Origin: Clostridia bacterium | Lineage (GTDB): Bacteria > Bacillota > Clostridia > Oscillospirales > CAG-272 | Reading direction: 5' to 3' | Assembly: GCA_017452475.1 (NCBI GenBank) | Contig: JAFTMJ010000084.1 | Location: 1-34,838 of the forward strand | Length of the DNA stretch: 34,838 nt | Made by a program: the position numbers and the translations under genes | The notes under the pieces: generated by a model | Seen by the model: only the letters and a program-made list of their open reading frames with translations | What the model was told of the DNA's origin: nothing | Database searches by the model: none | Shown: one piece after another, positions 23,174 to 32,140 of the stretch | Numbering within the stretch: position 1 is the stretch's first letter | Layout of the letters: each line of letters opens with the position of its first letter

Positions 23174-25132
23174 TTATTTCTTTGTAGTTTTCAGTTCCTT
23201 AATCCTGTCACGCAGGTATGCCGCCTTTTCAAATTCCAGCTTGGCGGAGGCACTGCGCATTTCCTTGGTAAGCTCGGCAATAAGCTTTTCCTTTTCCTCT
23301 GCGCTTAGCTTGCCCTTTTTCTTTTTGTCCTCTTTTTTACCAAGGTCAATAACATCGTACACACCCTTGATAATAGTCTTGGGCACAATTCCGTTTTCCT
23401 CGTTATAGGCTTGCTGTATGGCGCGGCGGCGGTTGGTTTCGTCAATTGCCAGCTTCATAGACTTGGTAACCTCGTCGGCATACATTATAACGTGTCCGTT
23501 TGCGTTTCTTGCCGCGCGGCCAATGGTCTGTATCAAGGACCTTTCGGAGCGGAACAAGCCCTCCTTGTCTGCATCAAGTATAGCCACCAAGGAAACCTCG
23601 GGTATGTCAAGACCCTCACGGAGCAAGTTAATGCCCACAAGCACATCAAACTCCCCAAGGCGCAGGCTGCGGATAATCTCCATACGCTCAATGGTGTCAA
23701 CATTGTGGTGAATGTATTTTACCTTAATATCGTTGGAGGCTAAGAAGTCCGTTAAGTCCTCAGCCATCTTTGTGGTAAGGGTTGTAACAAGCACCCTCTC
23801 CTTTTTCTCAATGCGCACACGGATTTCGCCGATAACATCGTCAATCTGTGTGGAAATAGGTCTTATCTCCACGCTTGGGTCAACCAAGCCCGTGGGTCTA
23901 ATAAGCTGCTCCGCAACATTGGTGGATTGCTCCCTTTCAAAATCACCCGGGGTGGCGGAAACAAAAATCGTTTGGTTCAGCTTTGACAAAAATTCGGGAA
24001 AGTTAAGCGGTCGGTTATCGTATGCGGAGGGCAGGCGGAAGCCGTACTCAATTAGGTTAGTCTTTCTTGCCAAATCTCCACCACTCATACCCCTTATCTG
24101 CGGTACGCTTACATGGCTTTCGTCAATGAACATAATGTAGTCCTTGGGGAAGTAGTCAAGCAGGGTGTAGGGGGTTGAGCCGGGGGCGCGTCCGCTTAGC
24201 ACACGGGAGTAGTTTTCCACTCCTGAGCAAAAGCCGATTTCACGGAGCATTTCAATATCGTACTTGGTACGCTCCTCGATTCTTTGCGCCTCAAGGAGCT
24301 TGTTTCGGCTCTTGAAGTAGTCCACGCGCTCCACCATTTCATCGTATATCTTTTGGAGCGCCGCCTCACGCTTGTCGCTTGACACAACATAGTGGTTGGC
24401 AGGGAAGATCACCGCGTAGGACATATTTCTTAAAATCTCTCCCGTTAAGGTGTTTATTTCTGAAATACGGTCAATTTCCTCGCCAAAAAACTCAACGCGG
24501 ATTGCCTTGTCCGTGGAGGAGGCAGGGAAGATTTCAACCACGTCCCCGCGAATTCTAAACTTATTACGGATAAAATTTACATCGTTTCGCTCGTAGTTCA
24601 ACGCAATAAGCTGGCGCGCTAAATCATCGCGGGACATATCCATCCCCTCACGCAAGCCGATTTGCAGGCTCTGATATTCCTCCGGGTCACCAAGGGAGTA
24701 AATGCAGGATACGCTTGTTACAATAATTACATCGCGGCGCTCAAAAAGTGCGCTTGTGGCGCTGTGGCGGAGCTTATCGATTTCATCGTTTATCATTGCA
24801 TCCTTTTCAATGTAAATATCCTTGCCGGGGATGTACGCCTCGGGCTGATAGTAGTCATAGTAGGACACAAAGTACTCAACGGCAGAGTTGGGAAAAAGCT
24901 CCCTCATTTCGGAGCAAACCTGCGCCGCCAAGGTTTTGTTTGGCTCGAAAATAATGGTGGGGCGGTTAACATTTGCAATTACATTTGCCATGGTAAAGGT
25001 CTTGCCGCTGCCTGTTACGCCCAAAAGGGTTTGCATCCTCTCACCGCGCAAAATGCCGTCAGTTAAGGACTTTATTGCCTGTGGTTGGTCGCCTGTGGGC
25101 TTGTATTCACTTTTAAGCTCAAACCTGCTCAT
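23174..25132 (-). CDS. uvrB: excinuclease ABC subunit B
   Basis: UvrB is the damage-verifying helicase-like subunit that receives DNA from UvrA and recruits UvrC. The 652-residue protein is complete. Walker A GVTGSGKT lies at 38-45 and the [12 protein letters not shown] beta-hairpin that grips DNA near 91-102. The UVR domain at the C-terminus (about 613-650, [23 protein letters not shown]) contacts UvrC. AGGAGG precedes the ATG by a few bases. It heads the uvrB-uvrA pair behind a TTTACA-17-TAAAAT promoter. I saw no LexA-like palindrome (GAAC and GTTC halves) in the about 125 bases upstream. Confidence 0.98.
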   Translation of the reverse strand: MSRFELKSEYKPTGDQPQAIKSLTDGILRGERMQTLLGVTGSGKTFTMANVIANVNRPTIIFEPNKTLAAQVCSEMRELFPNSAVEYFVSYYDYYQPEAYIPGKDIYIEKDAMINDEIDKLRHSATSALFERRDVIIVTSVSCIYSLGDPEEYQSLQIGLREGMDMSRDDLARQLIALNYERNDVNFIRNKFRIRGDVVEIFPASSTDKAIRVEFFGEEIDRISEINTLTGEILRNMSYAVIFPANHYVVSSDKREAALQKIYDEMVERVDYFKSRNKLLEAQRIEERTKYDIEMLREIGFCSGVENYSRVLSGRAPGSTPYTLLDYFPKDYIMFIDESHVSVPQIRGMSGGDLARKTNLIEYGFRLPSAYDNRPLNFPEFLSKLNQTIFVSATPGDFEREQSTNVAEQLIRPTGLVDPSVEIRPISTQIDDVIGEIRVRIEKKERVLVTTLTTKMAEDLTDFLASNDIKVKYIHHNVDTIERMEIIRSLRLGEFDVLVGINLLREGLDIPEVSLVAILDADKEGLFRSERSLIQTIGRAARNANGHVIMYADEVTKSMKLAIDETNRRRAIQQAYNEENGIVPKTIIKGVYDVIDLGKKEDKKKKGKLSAEEKEKLIAELTKEMRSASAKLEFEKAAYLRDRIKELKTTKK

Positions 25133-25167
25133 ATTAACCTCCTGTGTTATTTAAAGCTATCTATGTT

Positions 25168-25196
25168 ATTTTAGCATAATTAATTTTAAATGTAAA
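25168..25196 (-). promoter_or_regulatory. promoter of uvrB-uvrA
   Basis: Minus-strand TTTACA (25191-25196) and TAAAAT (25168-25173) are 17 bases apart. The stretch between the uvrB ATG and the hslO stop codon lacks a recognisable SOS box. Confidence 0.75.
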
Positions 25197-25229
25197 CATT
25201 ATTAATGTAAAAACAAATGAGAATTTAAG

Positions 25230-25257
25230 CTAAAAATGGGGCGTAAAACCGCCCCAT
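25230..25257 (-). terminator. hslO terminator
   Basis: ATGGGGCG/CGCCCCAT (25236-25243 with 25250-25257) form a GC-rich stem that ends in TTTTTA on the minus strand, directly after the hslO stop codon at 25261. Confidence 0.85.
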
Positions 25258-25260
25258 AGT

Positions 25261-26151
25261 TTATTTGTTAAATAGCTTAAGCGCCTCTGCCTTTGTGTAC
25301 CTGTATTCCTTGTTGCAGAATTGGCAGTTAAGGCAAAGCTCCTCGGGCTCGCCTGCTTCCCTTTGCTCATCAAAGATTTTCTCAATCTCCTGCTTGCCAA
25401 GGCTGATAATGGCGCGCTCTGTGCGCTCTGCAGTGCAGTTGCACTCATAGTCAATTTCAAGCTCATCAAAAAGGTCGTACTCGATGCCGTTTAGCGCAAT
25501 TTTAAGCACCTCCTCGTTGGAAAGACCCTTGTCAAAAAGGCTTGAAACATTTGAAAGCATTTTTGCGTTTTCCTCCAAGCGGGAAACAACCTCCTCGTCA
25601 GCAAAGGGAAGGAGCTGTACGAAAACACCGCCTGCGGCGCGGCAGGAATAATCAGTGTCAACTAAAACACCAAGGGCGCAAAGGGTTGGCACCTGCTCGC
25701 TTACCGCATAGTACTGTGCAATGTCCTCGGCAACCTCGCCGCTTACAAGCTCAATGTTTCCGTTGTATGGCACCTCAGCGCCCACATCCTTGGAAACGGA
25801 CAAAATACCGCCGCCCACAATGCCCGAAACATCAAGCTTTCCGCTTGGCTTCAACGGCACATCTGCCTGTGGGTTTTGGATATAGCCCTTAACATTTCCG
25901 TAGTAGTCGGCAACGCAAAGGGTTGTGCCTGCCAAGCCCTGACCCCTGATTGCAACGGTCATTGTGTTTTCCTTTTCGGGAAGCATAGTTCCCATAACGC
26001 TGGAAGCGGTAAGGAGCCTACCGAAAAGGGCAGTTGCTGTTGGGGCTGTGCCGTGAATTTTAATTGCCTCGTTTACTATATCCTTTGAATTTATTACAAA
26101 GGCACGGGCACTGCCGTCCCTTGTCATTGCGCGAATGATTGTTGAACTCAT
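25261..26151 (-). CDS. hslO: Hsp33 redox-regulated chaperone
   Basis: Hsp33 is a cytosolic holdase switched on by oxidation. The 296-residue protein matches the family in length. Its C-terminal zinc switch carries CNC at 237-239 and CQFC at 276-279, the four cysteines that bind zinc in the inactive form, plus a further Cys273. The N-terminal core starts MSSTIIRAMTRDGSARAF. AGGAGG sits just before the ATG. It lies nine bases after the methyltransferase gene, so both should be one operon, driven by the promoter at 26987-27015. No oddities seen. Confidence 0.97.
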   Translation of the reverse strand: MSSTIIRAMTRDGSARAFVINSKDIVNEAIKIHGTAPTATALFGRLLTASSVMGTMLPEKENTMTVAIRGQGLAGTTLCVADYYGNVKGYIQNPQADVPLKPSGKLDVSGIVGGGILSVSKDVGAEVPYNGNIELVSGEVAEDIAQYYAVSEQVPTLCALGVLVDTDYSCRAAGGVFVQLLPFADEEVVSRLEENAKMLSNVSSLFDKGLSNEEVLKIALNGIEYDLFDELEIDYECNCTAERTERAIISLGKQEIEKIFDEQREAGEPEELCLNCQFCNKEYRYTKAEALKLFNK

Positions 26152-26160
26152 ATTTCCTCC

Positions 26161-26952
26161 TTAATTCGCCCTGAAGTTCGGGGAATTTTCATCCTTTTTA
26201 CATCTTACGGTAAAATACCATTTTTCGTTTTCTTCTGTGGCGGGGGTGTGGCTTAGGTCACCGTAAACTCCTAAAATCTCGAACCCTGTGTCCTTTAAAG
26301 CCTTCTCGATTTGTCGCCTTGAATAGCACCGTTCCCTTTGCGCCTCATCCTGCCTTGTGTATGTACCGTCCTCATTTTCTGTAAAAACAGATAAGAAAAA
26401 GCTGCACATTTTGCTTTTTTCGTTGTATTCATTTTGCCAAGCGCAAAGCAAACCGTCATTTTCTAAAACATAGTCGTTATTTCCGTATACATTTTTAAAG
26501 CGGTGAGGAGTATTTACATCAAAAACAAACACTCCGTCGGGGATAAGATAGTTATAAACAAGCCCAAAGCACTTTTTCACATCACTGATTTTCGTTAAAT
26601 AATTAATGCTGTCAAGGGAGCAAACGCAGGCATCCACTGTGCCGTAAAGCTCAAAATCCGTCATATCCTGGCAAAGCCAAAGCACATCGGAAATCCCTCT
26701 TTTGAAGCATTCCTCACGGGCAACGGAAAGCATATCCTCGCTTATGTCAACCCCTGTCATATCATAGCCCCTGTCACGGAGCTTAAGGGTTAGCTTTCCC
26801 GTTCCGCAGGCAAGGTCAAGGACAAGAAGCGTCTTTGACTTTTCATTTTCCTCAATTTCCTTTGCAAGATAGTCTGCCAAAGCATCATAGTCACAGCCTA
26901 TGTTCAGCGTGTCATATGCCTTAGCAAGGGAAGAATACTGTGTAATGCTCAT
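26161..26952 (-). CDS. class I SAM-dependent methyltransferase
   Basis: The 263-residue product has the Rossmann-type SAM site DLACGTGKL (46-54), with the acidic residue that binds the ribose in GVDISEDML at about 68-76. Later motifs include CQDMTDFEL and the FDVNTPHRF segment. It resembles small methyltransferases of the UbiE/Methyltransf_25 sort, whose substrate cannot be read. AAGGAGG precedes the ATG and a TTTACT-17-TATAAT promoter lies upstream. It is first in the pair with hslO, nine bases apart. A link to oxidative stress through hslO is possible but unproven. Confidence 0.9.
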   Translation of the reverse strand: MSITQYSSLAKAYDTLNIGCDYDALADYLAKEIEENEKSKTLLVLDLACGTGKLTLKLRDRGYDMTGVDISEDMLSVAREECFKRGISDVLWLCQDMTDFELYGTVDACVCSLDSINYLTKISDVKKCFGLVYNYLIPDGVFVFDVNTPHRFKNVYGNNDYVLENDGLLCAWQNEYNEKSKMCSFFLSVFTENEDGTYTRQDEAQRERCYSRRQIEKALKDTGFEILGVYGDLSHTPATEENEKWYFTVRCKKDENSPNFRAN

Positions 26953-26986
26953 AGCCGCCTCCTTATGCTTTCAATATCAATTACCA

Positions 26987-27015
26987 ATTATAGCACAAAA
27001 ATTTCTTAAAGTAAA
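26987..27015 (-). promoter_or_regulatory. promoter of the methyltransferase/hslO operon
   Basis: Minus-strand TTTACT (27010-27015) and TATAAT (26987-26992), 17 bases apart. It lies just beyond the murC terminator hairpins. Confidence 0.8.
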
Positions 27016-27026
27016 GATATAATATA

Positions 27027-27056
27027 AAAAAGGTCGCCTTGAATAATCAAGGCAAC
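27027..27056 (-). terminator. murC terminator
   Basis: A stem (GCCTTGA/TCAAGGC with further GGT/ACC pairs) at 27032-27056 ends on the minus strand in TTTTTTATATT. It is the second of two hairpins after the murC stop codon at 27099. Confidence 0.85.
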
Positions 27057-27060
27057 CAAT

Positions 27061-27087
27061 GCCACACCGATTTAAGCTCGGTGTGGC
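27061..27087 (-). other. extra 10-bp hairpin before the murC terminator
   Basis: A perfect 10-bp stem with a 7-nt loop pairs 27061-27070 with 27078-27087. It has no T run of its own and lies directly before the terminator hairpin. It may protect the 3' end or be a small repeat; I cannot tell which. Confidence 0.6.
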
Positions 27088-27098
27088 GAGAAACCGCA

Positions 27099-28457
27099 TC
27101 AGCCCCTTAATAAAATCCTGCTCAAATCCCCTGCTCCCATTAAAACTACGGCATCACAGTGGGTTTTGGCGACCCTGTGTTTGATTTTTTCAATATTGCT
27201 CTCATAAGTGCCGCCGCAATCAAGGGCGAAATTTTCCTCGCTTAGCTCATAAATGTTTTCCTCCCTTGCCGAAAAGGTGGGGAAAAATACAAGCTCGCCC
27301 GCATCCTCAAAGGCGGTGGTAAATTCGTTATATAAATAAAACGTACGGGAAAATGTGTGGGGCTGAAAAACGCAAAGGATATTTTTGTAGCCCATTTGCT
27401 TAAAGGCAGAAAGAGAGGCGCGTATTTCTGTGGGATGGTGGGCGTAATCAACAAAAATGTCCGCCCCTGTGTCTGTTTTTCCCTTAAGCTCTGTCCTGTC
27501 CTTAACCCCTTGAAAGGTTGAAATCGCCTTCTTTATAATGTCAATGGGTATGCCATCTGTGTGTGCAACCGCAAAGGCGCCCAAGGCATTATAAGCATTA
27601 TGCTTGCCAAAAAGAGGAATGCTTACCGTAGATAGCAGGCTGCCGCCCCTGTAAACCAAAACCGTTGTGCCACACTCATCCTCTTTTATTATCTCTCCCC
27701 GATAGCAGGCGTCCTTGCAAAAGCCAAAGGTGATGGCATTTTTGTGGCTCAGCCTTTTGCAAAGCTCATTATCGCAATTGATAAATGCGCGGCGGGCGTG
27801 GCTTATGTACTCTTGAAAGGCATTAACCACGTCCTCAGTTGAGAAAAAATAGTCCGGGTGGTCAAGCTCCATATTAAGCACAAGGGCATCTGTTGCAGGC
27901 AAGCACAAAAAGGAGCGCTGATACTCACAGGCTTCAAAAATGCAACACTCCCTGCCCCCAAACCTGTACCCTGTGTCGCAATTTTTCATTTTTGCGCCGC
28001 AAAAAACGGTGGGGTTTTTCTTGGCGCTTTTGTAAATGTGGCATAAAAGGGAGGTGGTGGTGCTTTTGCCGTGCATACCGCTAACCCCTATTCTTGCCCT
28101 GTGTAAATTGGCAATGTAGCCTAACAGGTTGGCGCGGGACACCAAGGGGATTTTTAATTGCTTTGCGCGGCGGTATTCCAAATTATGCTCATCAATGGCG
28201 TTTGTGTACACCACCATATCCATATCCTGTATGCTGTCGGGGGTGGAAAAATACCTAACTGTGGCAATCTCCTCAAGGTGCGCTGTTCTTTCGCTCCTTT
28301 CCCTGTCATAGCCGTAAATTTCCTTGCCGAGGCTTAAGCAAAATTCCGCAATTCCACTCATGCTTATGCCGCCAATACCGATAAAAAACACTTTTTTGCT
28401 CACTTCAAGCATAGCTTTAAGCTCTTCAAATGTAAATTTTGTGTTACGTAATGCCAT
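27099..28457 (-). CDS. murC: UDP-N-acetylmuramate--L-alanine ligase
   Basis: MurC adds L-Ala to UDP-MurNAc, the first peptide step of cell wall synthesis in the cytoplasm. The frame is open much further upstream, but the true start is the ATG at 28457, seven bases after GGGAG, giving a normal 452 residues. It has GIGGISMSG (27-35) for the nucleotide, the ATP loop GVSGMHGKST (124-133; usual GTHGKT), the EACEYQRSFL motif near 175-184, NMELDHPDYF (195-204) and DYAHHPTEI. The variant loops fit Clostridia-type MurC. It ends ILLRG, and the TGA stop is followed by the hairpins described. Confidence 0.96.
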   Translation of the reverse strand: MALRNTKFTFEELKAMLEVSKKVFFIGIGGISMSGIAEFCLSLGKEIYGYDRERSERTAHLEEIATVRYFSTPDSIQDMDMVVYTNAIDEHNLEYRRAKQLKIPLVSRANLLGYIANLHRARIGVSGMHGKSTTTSLLCHIYKSAKKNPTVFCGAKMKNCDTGYRFGGRECCIFEACEYQRSFLCLPATDALVLNMELDHPDYFFSTEDVVNAFQEYISHARRAFINCDNELCKRLSHKNAITFGFCKDACYRGEIIKEDECGTTVLVYRGGSLLSTVSIPLFGKHNAYNALGAFAVAHTDGIPIDIIKKAISTFQGVKDRTELKGKTDTGADIFVDYAHHPTEIRASLSAFKQMGYKNILCVFQPHTFSRTFYLYNEFTTAFEDAGELVFFPTFSAREENIYELSEENFALDCGGTYESNIEKIKHRVAKTHCDAVVLMGAGDLSRILLRG

Positions 28458-28521
28458 AAAAATACTCCCTTTTGCCATTTTTTTGATAGTTTTCTGAAAA
28501 ATTTCTAAAAAATTACTTAAA

Positions 28522-28549
28522 ATATTAAAATTGTACTTGTACTTTTCAA
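28522..28549 (-). promoter_or_regulatory. probable murC promoter
   Basis: Minus-strand TTGAAA (28544-28549) and TAATAT (28522-28527) are separated by 16 bases. Each -35 box of the two divergent promoters here falls inside the spacer of the other. Confidence 0.55.
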
Positions 28550-28565
28550 ATTTTTTTGATATAAT
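28537..28565 (+). promoter_or_regulatory. spoVG promoter
   Basis: TTGTAC (28537-28542) and TATAAT (28560-28565) are spaced by 17 bases, so this is SigA-type rather than the SigH type known in Bacillus. The start would lie near 28572. Confidence 0.8.
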
Positions 28566-28607
28566 GATGTCGTCAAGTAATTTTATCGTTCGAGGGGAGG
28601 ACGAAAA

Positions 28608-28907
28608 ATGGTTGTTACAGACATCAAAATTAGGAAGTTTTTTAACGAGGGTCCTATGAAGGCAGTTGTTTCCGTTACTTTTGACGGTGCGCTTGCTGTT
28701 CACGATGTAAAGGTAATTAATGCTAAGGACAAGTTCTTTATCGTTATGCCAAGCCGTAAAAATCCGGATGGCACTTACAGGGACATTGTACACCCAATCA
28801 ACTCTGATTTCAGGGCTGAGCTTGAGGGTGCTGTTATTAAGGCTTATTTTGACGGCCTTGCTACTGCAGAGTTTGCAGATGGCGACACAGCAGCGGATGC
28901 TGAGTAA
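28608..28907 (+). CDS. spoVG: SpoVG, RNA/DNA-binding regulator
   Basis: SpoVG is a small nucleic-acid-binding protein that affects sporulation and many other genes in Firmicutes. The 99-residue product starts MVVTDIKIRKF and contains MPSRKNPDGTYRDIVHPIN, the family's most conserved stretch (about 47-65). Its acidic tail (ADGDTAADAE) is typical of the variable end. GGGGAGG precedes the ATG by seven bases, and a strong terminator follows. It diverges from murC, with interlocking promoters. Confidence 0.97.
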   Translation: MVVTDIKIRKFFNEGPMKAVVSVTFDGALAVHDVKVINAKDKFFIVMPSRKNPDGTYRDIVHPINSDFRAELEGAVIKAYFDGLATAEFADGDTAADAE

Positions 28908-28922
28908 AAATTTCACAAAACT

Positions 28923-28951
28923 GTCGGCATAAAAGCCGACTTTTTTGTTTT
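28923..28951 (+). terminator. spoVG terminator
   Basis: A stem GTCGGC/GCCGAC (28923-28928 with 28935-28940) around a 6-nt loop is followed by TTTTTTGTTTT. Confidence 0.9.
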
Positions 28952-28957
28952 ACATTA

Positions 28958-28986
28958 TTGACATACAAGATAAATGTTGTTATAAT
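28958..28986 (+). promoter_or_regulatory. promoter of hisS-aspS
   Basis: TTGACA at 28958-28963 and TATAAT at 28981-28986, with a 17-base spacer, form a consensus promoter. The leader is about 40 nt, too short for a T-box. Confidence 0.93.
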
Positions 28987-29033
28987 ATTGTAATAATATA
29001 ATATGCTAACTTTATGATTTTGAGAGGTTAATT

Positions 29034-30293
29034 ATGGCAGCTAAAATACAAAAGCCAAGGGGAACTATGGATATTTTTCCAAGCGAAGCGCGCCTTTGGC
29101 AGAAAATTGAGAACACCGCCCGTGACGTTGCCGCACGCTACGGCTTTGGGGAAATCCGCACACCTACCTTTGAGGAGCTTGCGCTGTTCAAGCGCGGTGT
29201 CGGTGAGGTGACAGACGTTGTTCAAAAGGAAATGTACACCTTTACTGACCGTGAGGACAGGGTTTTTGCCCTTCGCCCTGAGGGTACTGCCTCCTGCGTT
29301 CGCGCAATTATTGAAAACGGTAAAACCTCCGATGTTATGCCGCTGAGATACTATTACATAATAAATTGCTTTAGATACGAAAAGCCACAGGCGGGAAGAA
29401 GCCGTGAGTTTTTCCAGTTCGGTACAGAGATGTTCGGCACCAAGGATGCCAGCGCAGATGCAACTGTAATTTCCTTGGCTGACACCCTTATCCGTGAGCT
29501 TGGCATTGAAAATGTGGAGCTGCACATTAACTCTATCGGCTGTCCGAACTGCAGACCTAAATACAGAGAAGCGCTTGTTGAGTACTTTAAGTCCCACGAG
29601 GAGGAGCTTTGTGACACCTGCCGTGAAAGGCTAAAGACAAACCCGCTTCGTGTTCTTGATTGCAAGAGCCCAATTTGCTCCGCCTTGGCAAAGGAGGCGC
29701 CGGCAACTGTTGACTACCTTTGTGAGGAGTGCGACAACCACTTTGCTGACTTGAAGGCGTACCTTGATGCCCAGGGCATTAAGTACACTGTTGATACAAG
29801 AATTGTTCGCGGTCTTGACTACTATACAAAGACAGTATTTGAGTTTATCTGTAAGAACATCGGCGCCCAAAGCACTGTTTGCGGCGGCGGCAGATACGAT
29901 GGACTTATGGAGCAGCTTGGCGGTCCGTCCCTGCCCGGCATCGGCTTTGGTATGGGACTTACCCGCATTATCCTTGCAATGCAGGAAAGCGGCGTTGCAG
30001 ACATTCCCGAAAACAAGCCTGTTCTTTACATTGCCCCTATGGGTAGTGCCGCAAGGGCAAAGGCAATGGGCATTGTTGCGAGCCTTAGGGAAAAGGGCTA
30101 CTATGCCGAGTGTGACATCAGCGCAAGGAGCTTAAAGGCGCAAATGAAGTATGCGGACAAGCTTGGCGCCCGTTACACCCTTATCATAGGTGACAGTGAG
30201 TTGGAAAGCGGCAAGGCACAGCTTAAGGATATGGAAAACAGCACACAGCAAGAGATTGAAATTGATAATATTTGCGACATCATTTGCAAATAA
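29034..30293 (+). CDS. hisS: histidyl-tRNA synthetase
   Basis: HisRS attaches histidine to tRNA-His. The 419-residue protein has the histidine-binding RGLDYYTKTVFE at 259-270 and motif 2 at FRYEKPQAGRSREFFQFG (113-130), a mild variation of the usual GRYRQFHQFG. GGGRYDGL follows. The cysteine-rich insert, with Cys pairs at 170/173, 193/196, 210/215 and 230/233, is the form common in Firmicutes and probably binds zinc. A GAGAGG site is just before the ATG. aspS follows ten bases later, and both share the consensus promoter. Confidence 0.97.
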   Translation: MAAKIQKPRGTMDIFPSEARLWQKIENTARDVAARYGFGEIRTPTFEELALFKRGVGEVTDVVQKEMYTFTDREDRVFALRPEGTASCVRAIIENGKTSDVMPLRYYYIINCFRYEKPQAGRSREFFQFGTEMFGTKDASADATVISLADTLIRELGIENVELHINSIGCPNCRPKYREALVEYFKSHEEELCDTCRERLKTNPLRVLDCKSPICSALAKEAPATVDYLCEECDNHFADLKAYLDAQGIKYTVDTRIVRGLDYYTKTVFEFICKNIGAQSTVCGGGRYDGLMEQLGGPSLPGIGFGMGLTRIILAMQESGVADIPENKPVLYIAPMGSAARAKAMGIVASLREKGYYAECDISARSLKAQMKYADKLGARYTLIIGDSELESGKAQLKDMENSTQQEIEIDNICDIICK

Positions 30294-30303
30294 AGGAGAT
30301 AAT

Positions 30304-32088
30304 ATGGAAATTTTCGAGAAAAATGACAGCCGTACCCACTATTGCGGTACACTAACCAAAGCGAATATAGGACAAAGGGTTTGCGTTCTCGGCTGGGCAC
30401 AGAAGCAGAGGAACTTAGGCTCCCTTATCTTCATTGACCTCCGAGACAGAAGCGGAGTTGTTCAGCTTGCCTTTGATGAAAATACCGAGAAGGAGATTTT
30501 TGATAAGGCGTTTTCCGTTCGCGCGGAGTTCGTTCTTTGCGCAAAGGGCGTTGTCCGTGAAAGAGCTACAATTAATAAGAATATCCCAACAGGCGATATT
30601 GAAATCGTTGTTGACGGCTTTAAGGTTTTGAACAAGGCTCAAACACCTCCCTTTGAAATTAGCGACGCTAAGGAGGTTAAGGCTGAGCTTAGGATGAAGC
30701 ATAGGTATCTTGACCTTCGCCGTCCCTCTATGCAGTACAACATTATCGCAAGGTCAAAAATTACCAACCTTGCAAGGAACTATTTTAACGATAACGGCTT
30801 TATTGATATTGAAACACCAAACCTTATAAGACCTACTCCCGAGGGAGCAAGGGACTACTTGGTGCCAAGCCGTGTTCACAAGGGCTGCTTCTACGCCCTT
30901 CCCCAGTCCCCACAAATTTACAAGCAGCTTCTTATGTATTCAGGCTTTGACAGGTACATTCAAATTGCCCGTTGCTTCCGCGATGAGGATTTGCGTGCTG
31001 ACCGTCAGCCCGAGTTTACACAAATAGATATGGAAATTTCATTCACAACCGAGGATGAGATTATGGCAATCAACGAGGGCTTCCTTGCTTATATCTTCAA
31101 AAACTTTATGGGCAAGGAGCTAAAAACACCCTTCCTTCGTATGACATGGCGCGAGGCTATGGAAAGGTACGGCTCCGACAAGCCTGATATCCGCTTCGGC
31201 TTTGAGCTTAATAATATTTCCGATATTGTTGAAAACAGCGAGTTTAAGGTGTTCTCGGGCGCTGTGCAGGGCGGTGGCTCTGTTCGTGCTATTAATGTTA
31301 AGGGCGGCGCTAAATTCTCAAGAAAAGAAATCGATGCTCTTACCGAGAAGGCAAAGCACTACCACGCAAAGGGTCTTGCTTGGCTTAAAAAATCAAACGG
31401 CGAGGTTTCCTCATCTTACGCTAAGTTCTTAACAGAAAATGAAAACAATGCAATTATGGAAAGACTTGGTCTTGAGGACGGCGACCTTATCTTGATTGTT
31501 GCCGACAAGAACAAGGTTGTGTTTGATACTCTTGGCGCTTTGCGCTGTGAGTGCGCAAAGAGGCTTGGACTTCTTGACCCGTTCGATTTTAAGTTCTTGT
31601 GGGTTACCGAGTTCCCACTCTTTGAGTATAGTGAGGAGGATGGCAGATACTACGCAATGCACCATCCATTCACCCAGCCAATGGTTGAGGACTACCATAT
31701 GATTGATACCGACCCGGGTAAGGTAAGGGCAAGAGCATACGATATCGTATTGAACGGCACCGAACTTGGTGGCGGTTCAATCAGAATTAACACAACCGAA
31801 ATGCAGGAGCATATGTTCCGTGTCCTTGGCATTTCCGAGGAGGACGCACAGGAAAAGTTCGGCTTCCTCTTGGAGGCATTCAAGTACGGTGTTCCACCTC
31901 ACGGCGGTCTTGCCTTCGGTCTTGACAGGCTTGTTACATTGCTTCTCGGCCACGAGGACATCCGTGATGTTATCGCCTTCCCTAAGGCGCAAAACGCATC
32001 GGAAATTATGTCCAAGTGCCCATCCTTTGCAAACCCCAGTGACCTTGAGGAGCTTGGTATTGCAATTATCCCACAAACAGAGGAATAA
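30304..32088 (+). CDS. aspS: aspartyl-tRNA synthetase, bacterial type
   Basis: AspRS charges tRNA-Asp. The ATG at 30304, behind AAGGAG, is the start; the frame reaches further back but lacks a site there. The 594 residues show the anticodon-binding OB fold first (RNLGSLIFIDLRDRSG, 36-51), then motif 2 RCFRDEDLRADRQPEFTQID (223-242). A long bacterial insert follows, with motif 3 GGLAFGLDRL at 534-543. Leu-Gly-Ser in the first segment, where some non-discriminating enzymes have His-Gly, suggests a discriminating AspRS, which is inference. It follows hisS by 10 bases. Confidence 0.97.
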   Translation: MEIFEKNDSRTHYCGTLTKANIGQRVCVLGWAQKQRNLGSLIFIDLRDRSGVVQLAFDENTEKEIFDKAFSVRAEFVLCAKGVVRERATINKNIPTGDIEIVVDGFKVLNKAQTPPFEISDAKEVKAELRMKHRYLDLRRPSMQYNIIARSKITNLARNYFNDNGFIDIETPNLIRPTPEGARDYLVPSRVHKGCFYALPQSPQIYKQLLMYSGFDRYIQIARCFRDEDLRADRQPEFTQIDMEISFTTEDEIMAINEGFLAYIFKNFMGKELKTPFLRMTWREAMERYGSDKPDIRFGFELNNISDIVENSEFKVFSGAVQGGGSVRAINVKGGAKFSRKEIDALTEKAKHYHAKGLAWLKKSNGEVSSSYAKFLTENENNAIMERLGLEDGDLILIVADKNKVVFDTLGALRCECAKRLGLLDPFDFKFLWVTEFPLFEYSEEDGRYYAMHHPFTQPMVEDYHMIDTDPGKVRARAYDIVLNGTELGGGSIRINTTEMQEHMFRVLGISEEDAQEKFGFLLEAFKYGVPPHGGLAFGLDRLVTLLLGHEDIRDVIAFPKAQNASEIMSKCPSFANPSDLEELGIAIIPQTEE

Positions 32089-32094
32089 TATAAT

Positions 32095-32125
32095 AACAAC
32101 GGCACATAACCTGTGCCGTTGTTTT
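32095..32125 (+). terminator. aspS terminator
   Basis: A perfect 11-bp stem pairs 32095-32105 with 32113-32123, but the T run after it is short (TTTT within GTTTTAAA). Some read-through into the next gene, whose start is about 15 bases on, is likely. Confidence 0.75.
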
Positions 32126-32140
32126 AAATAGGAAGGAAAA

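Noticed and set aside
20206..27110. Fifteen-base match GCATCAGCCCCTTAA at 20223 and 27096
   Set aside because: One copy is the end of murC and the other is a terminator arm. A match of this length is near chance in a window of this size.
27099..28916. murC read as a 605-residue protein running back across the spoVG gene
   Set aside because: The upstream part has no ribosome site and is antisense to spoVG. The ATG at 28457 behind GGGAG gives the normal MurC length.
30190..30303. aspS start inside hisS
   Set aside because: The frame is open there, but AAGGAG and the family's N-terminus place the start at 30304.
17247..32088. T-box riboswitches for serS and hisS-aspS
   Set aside because: Predicted leaders are only about 30-45 nt, without the T-box sequence or specifier stem.
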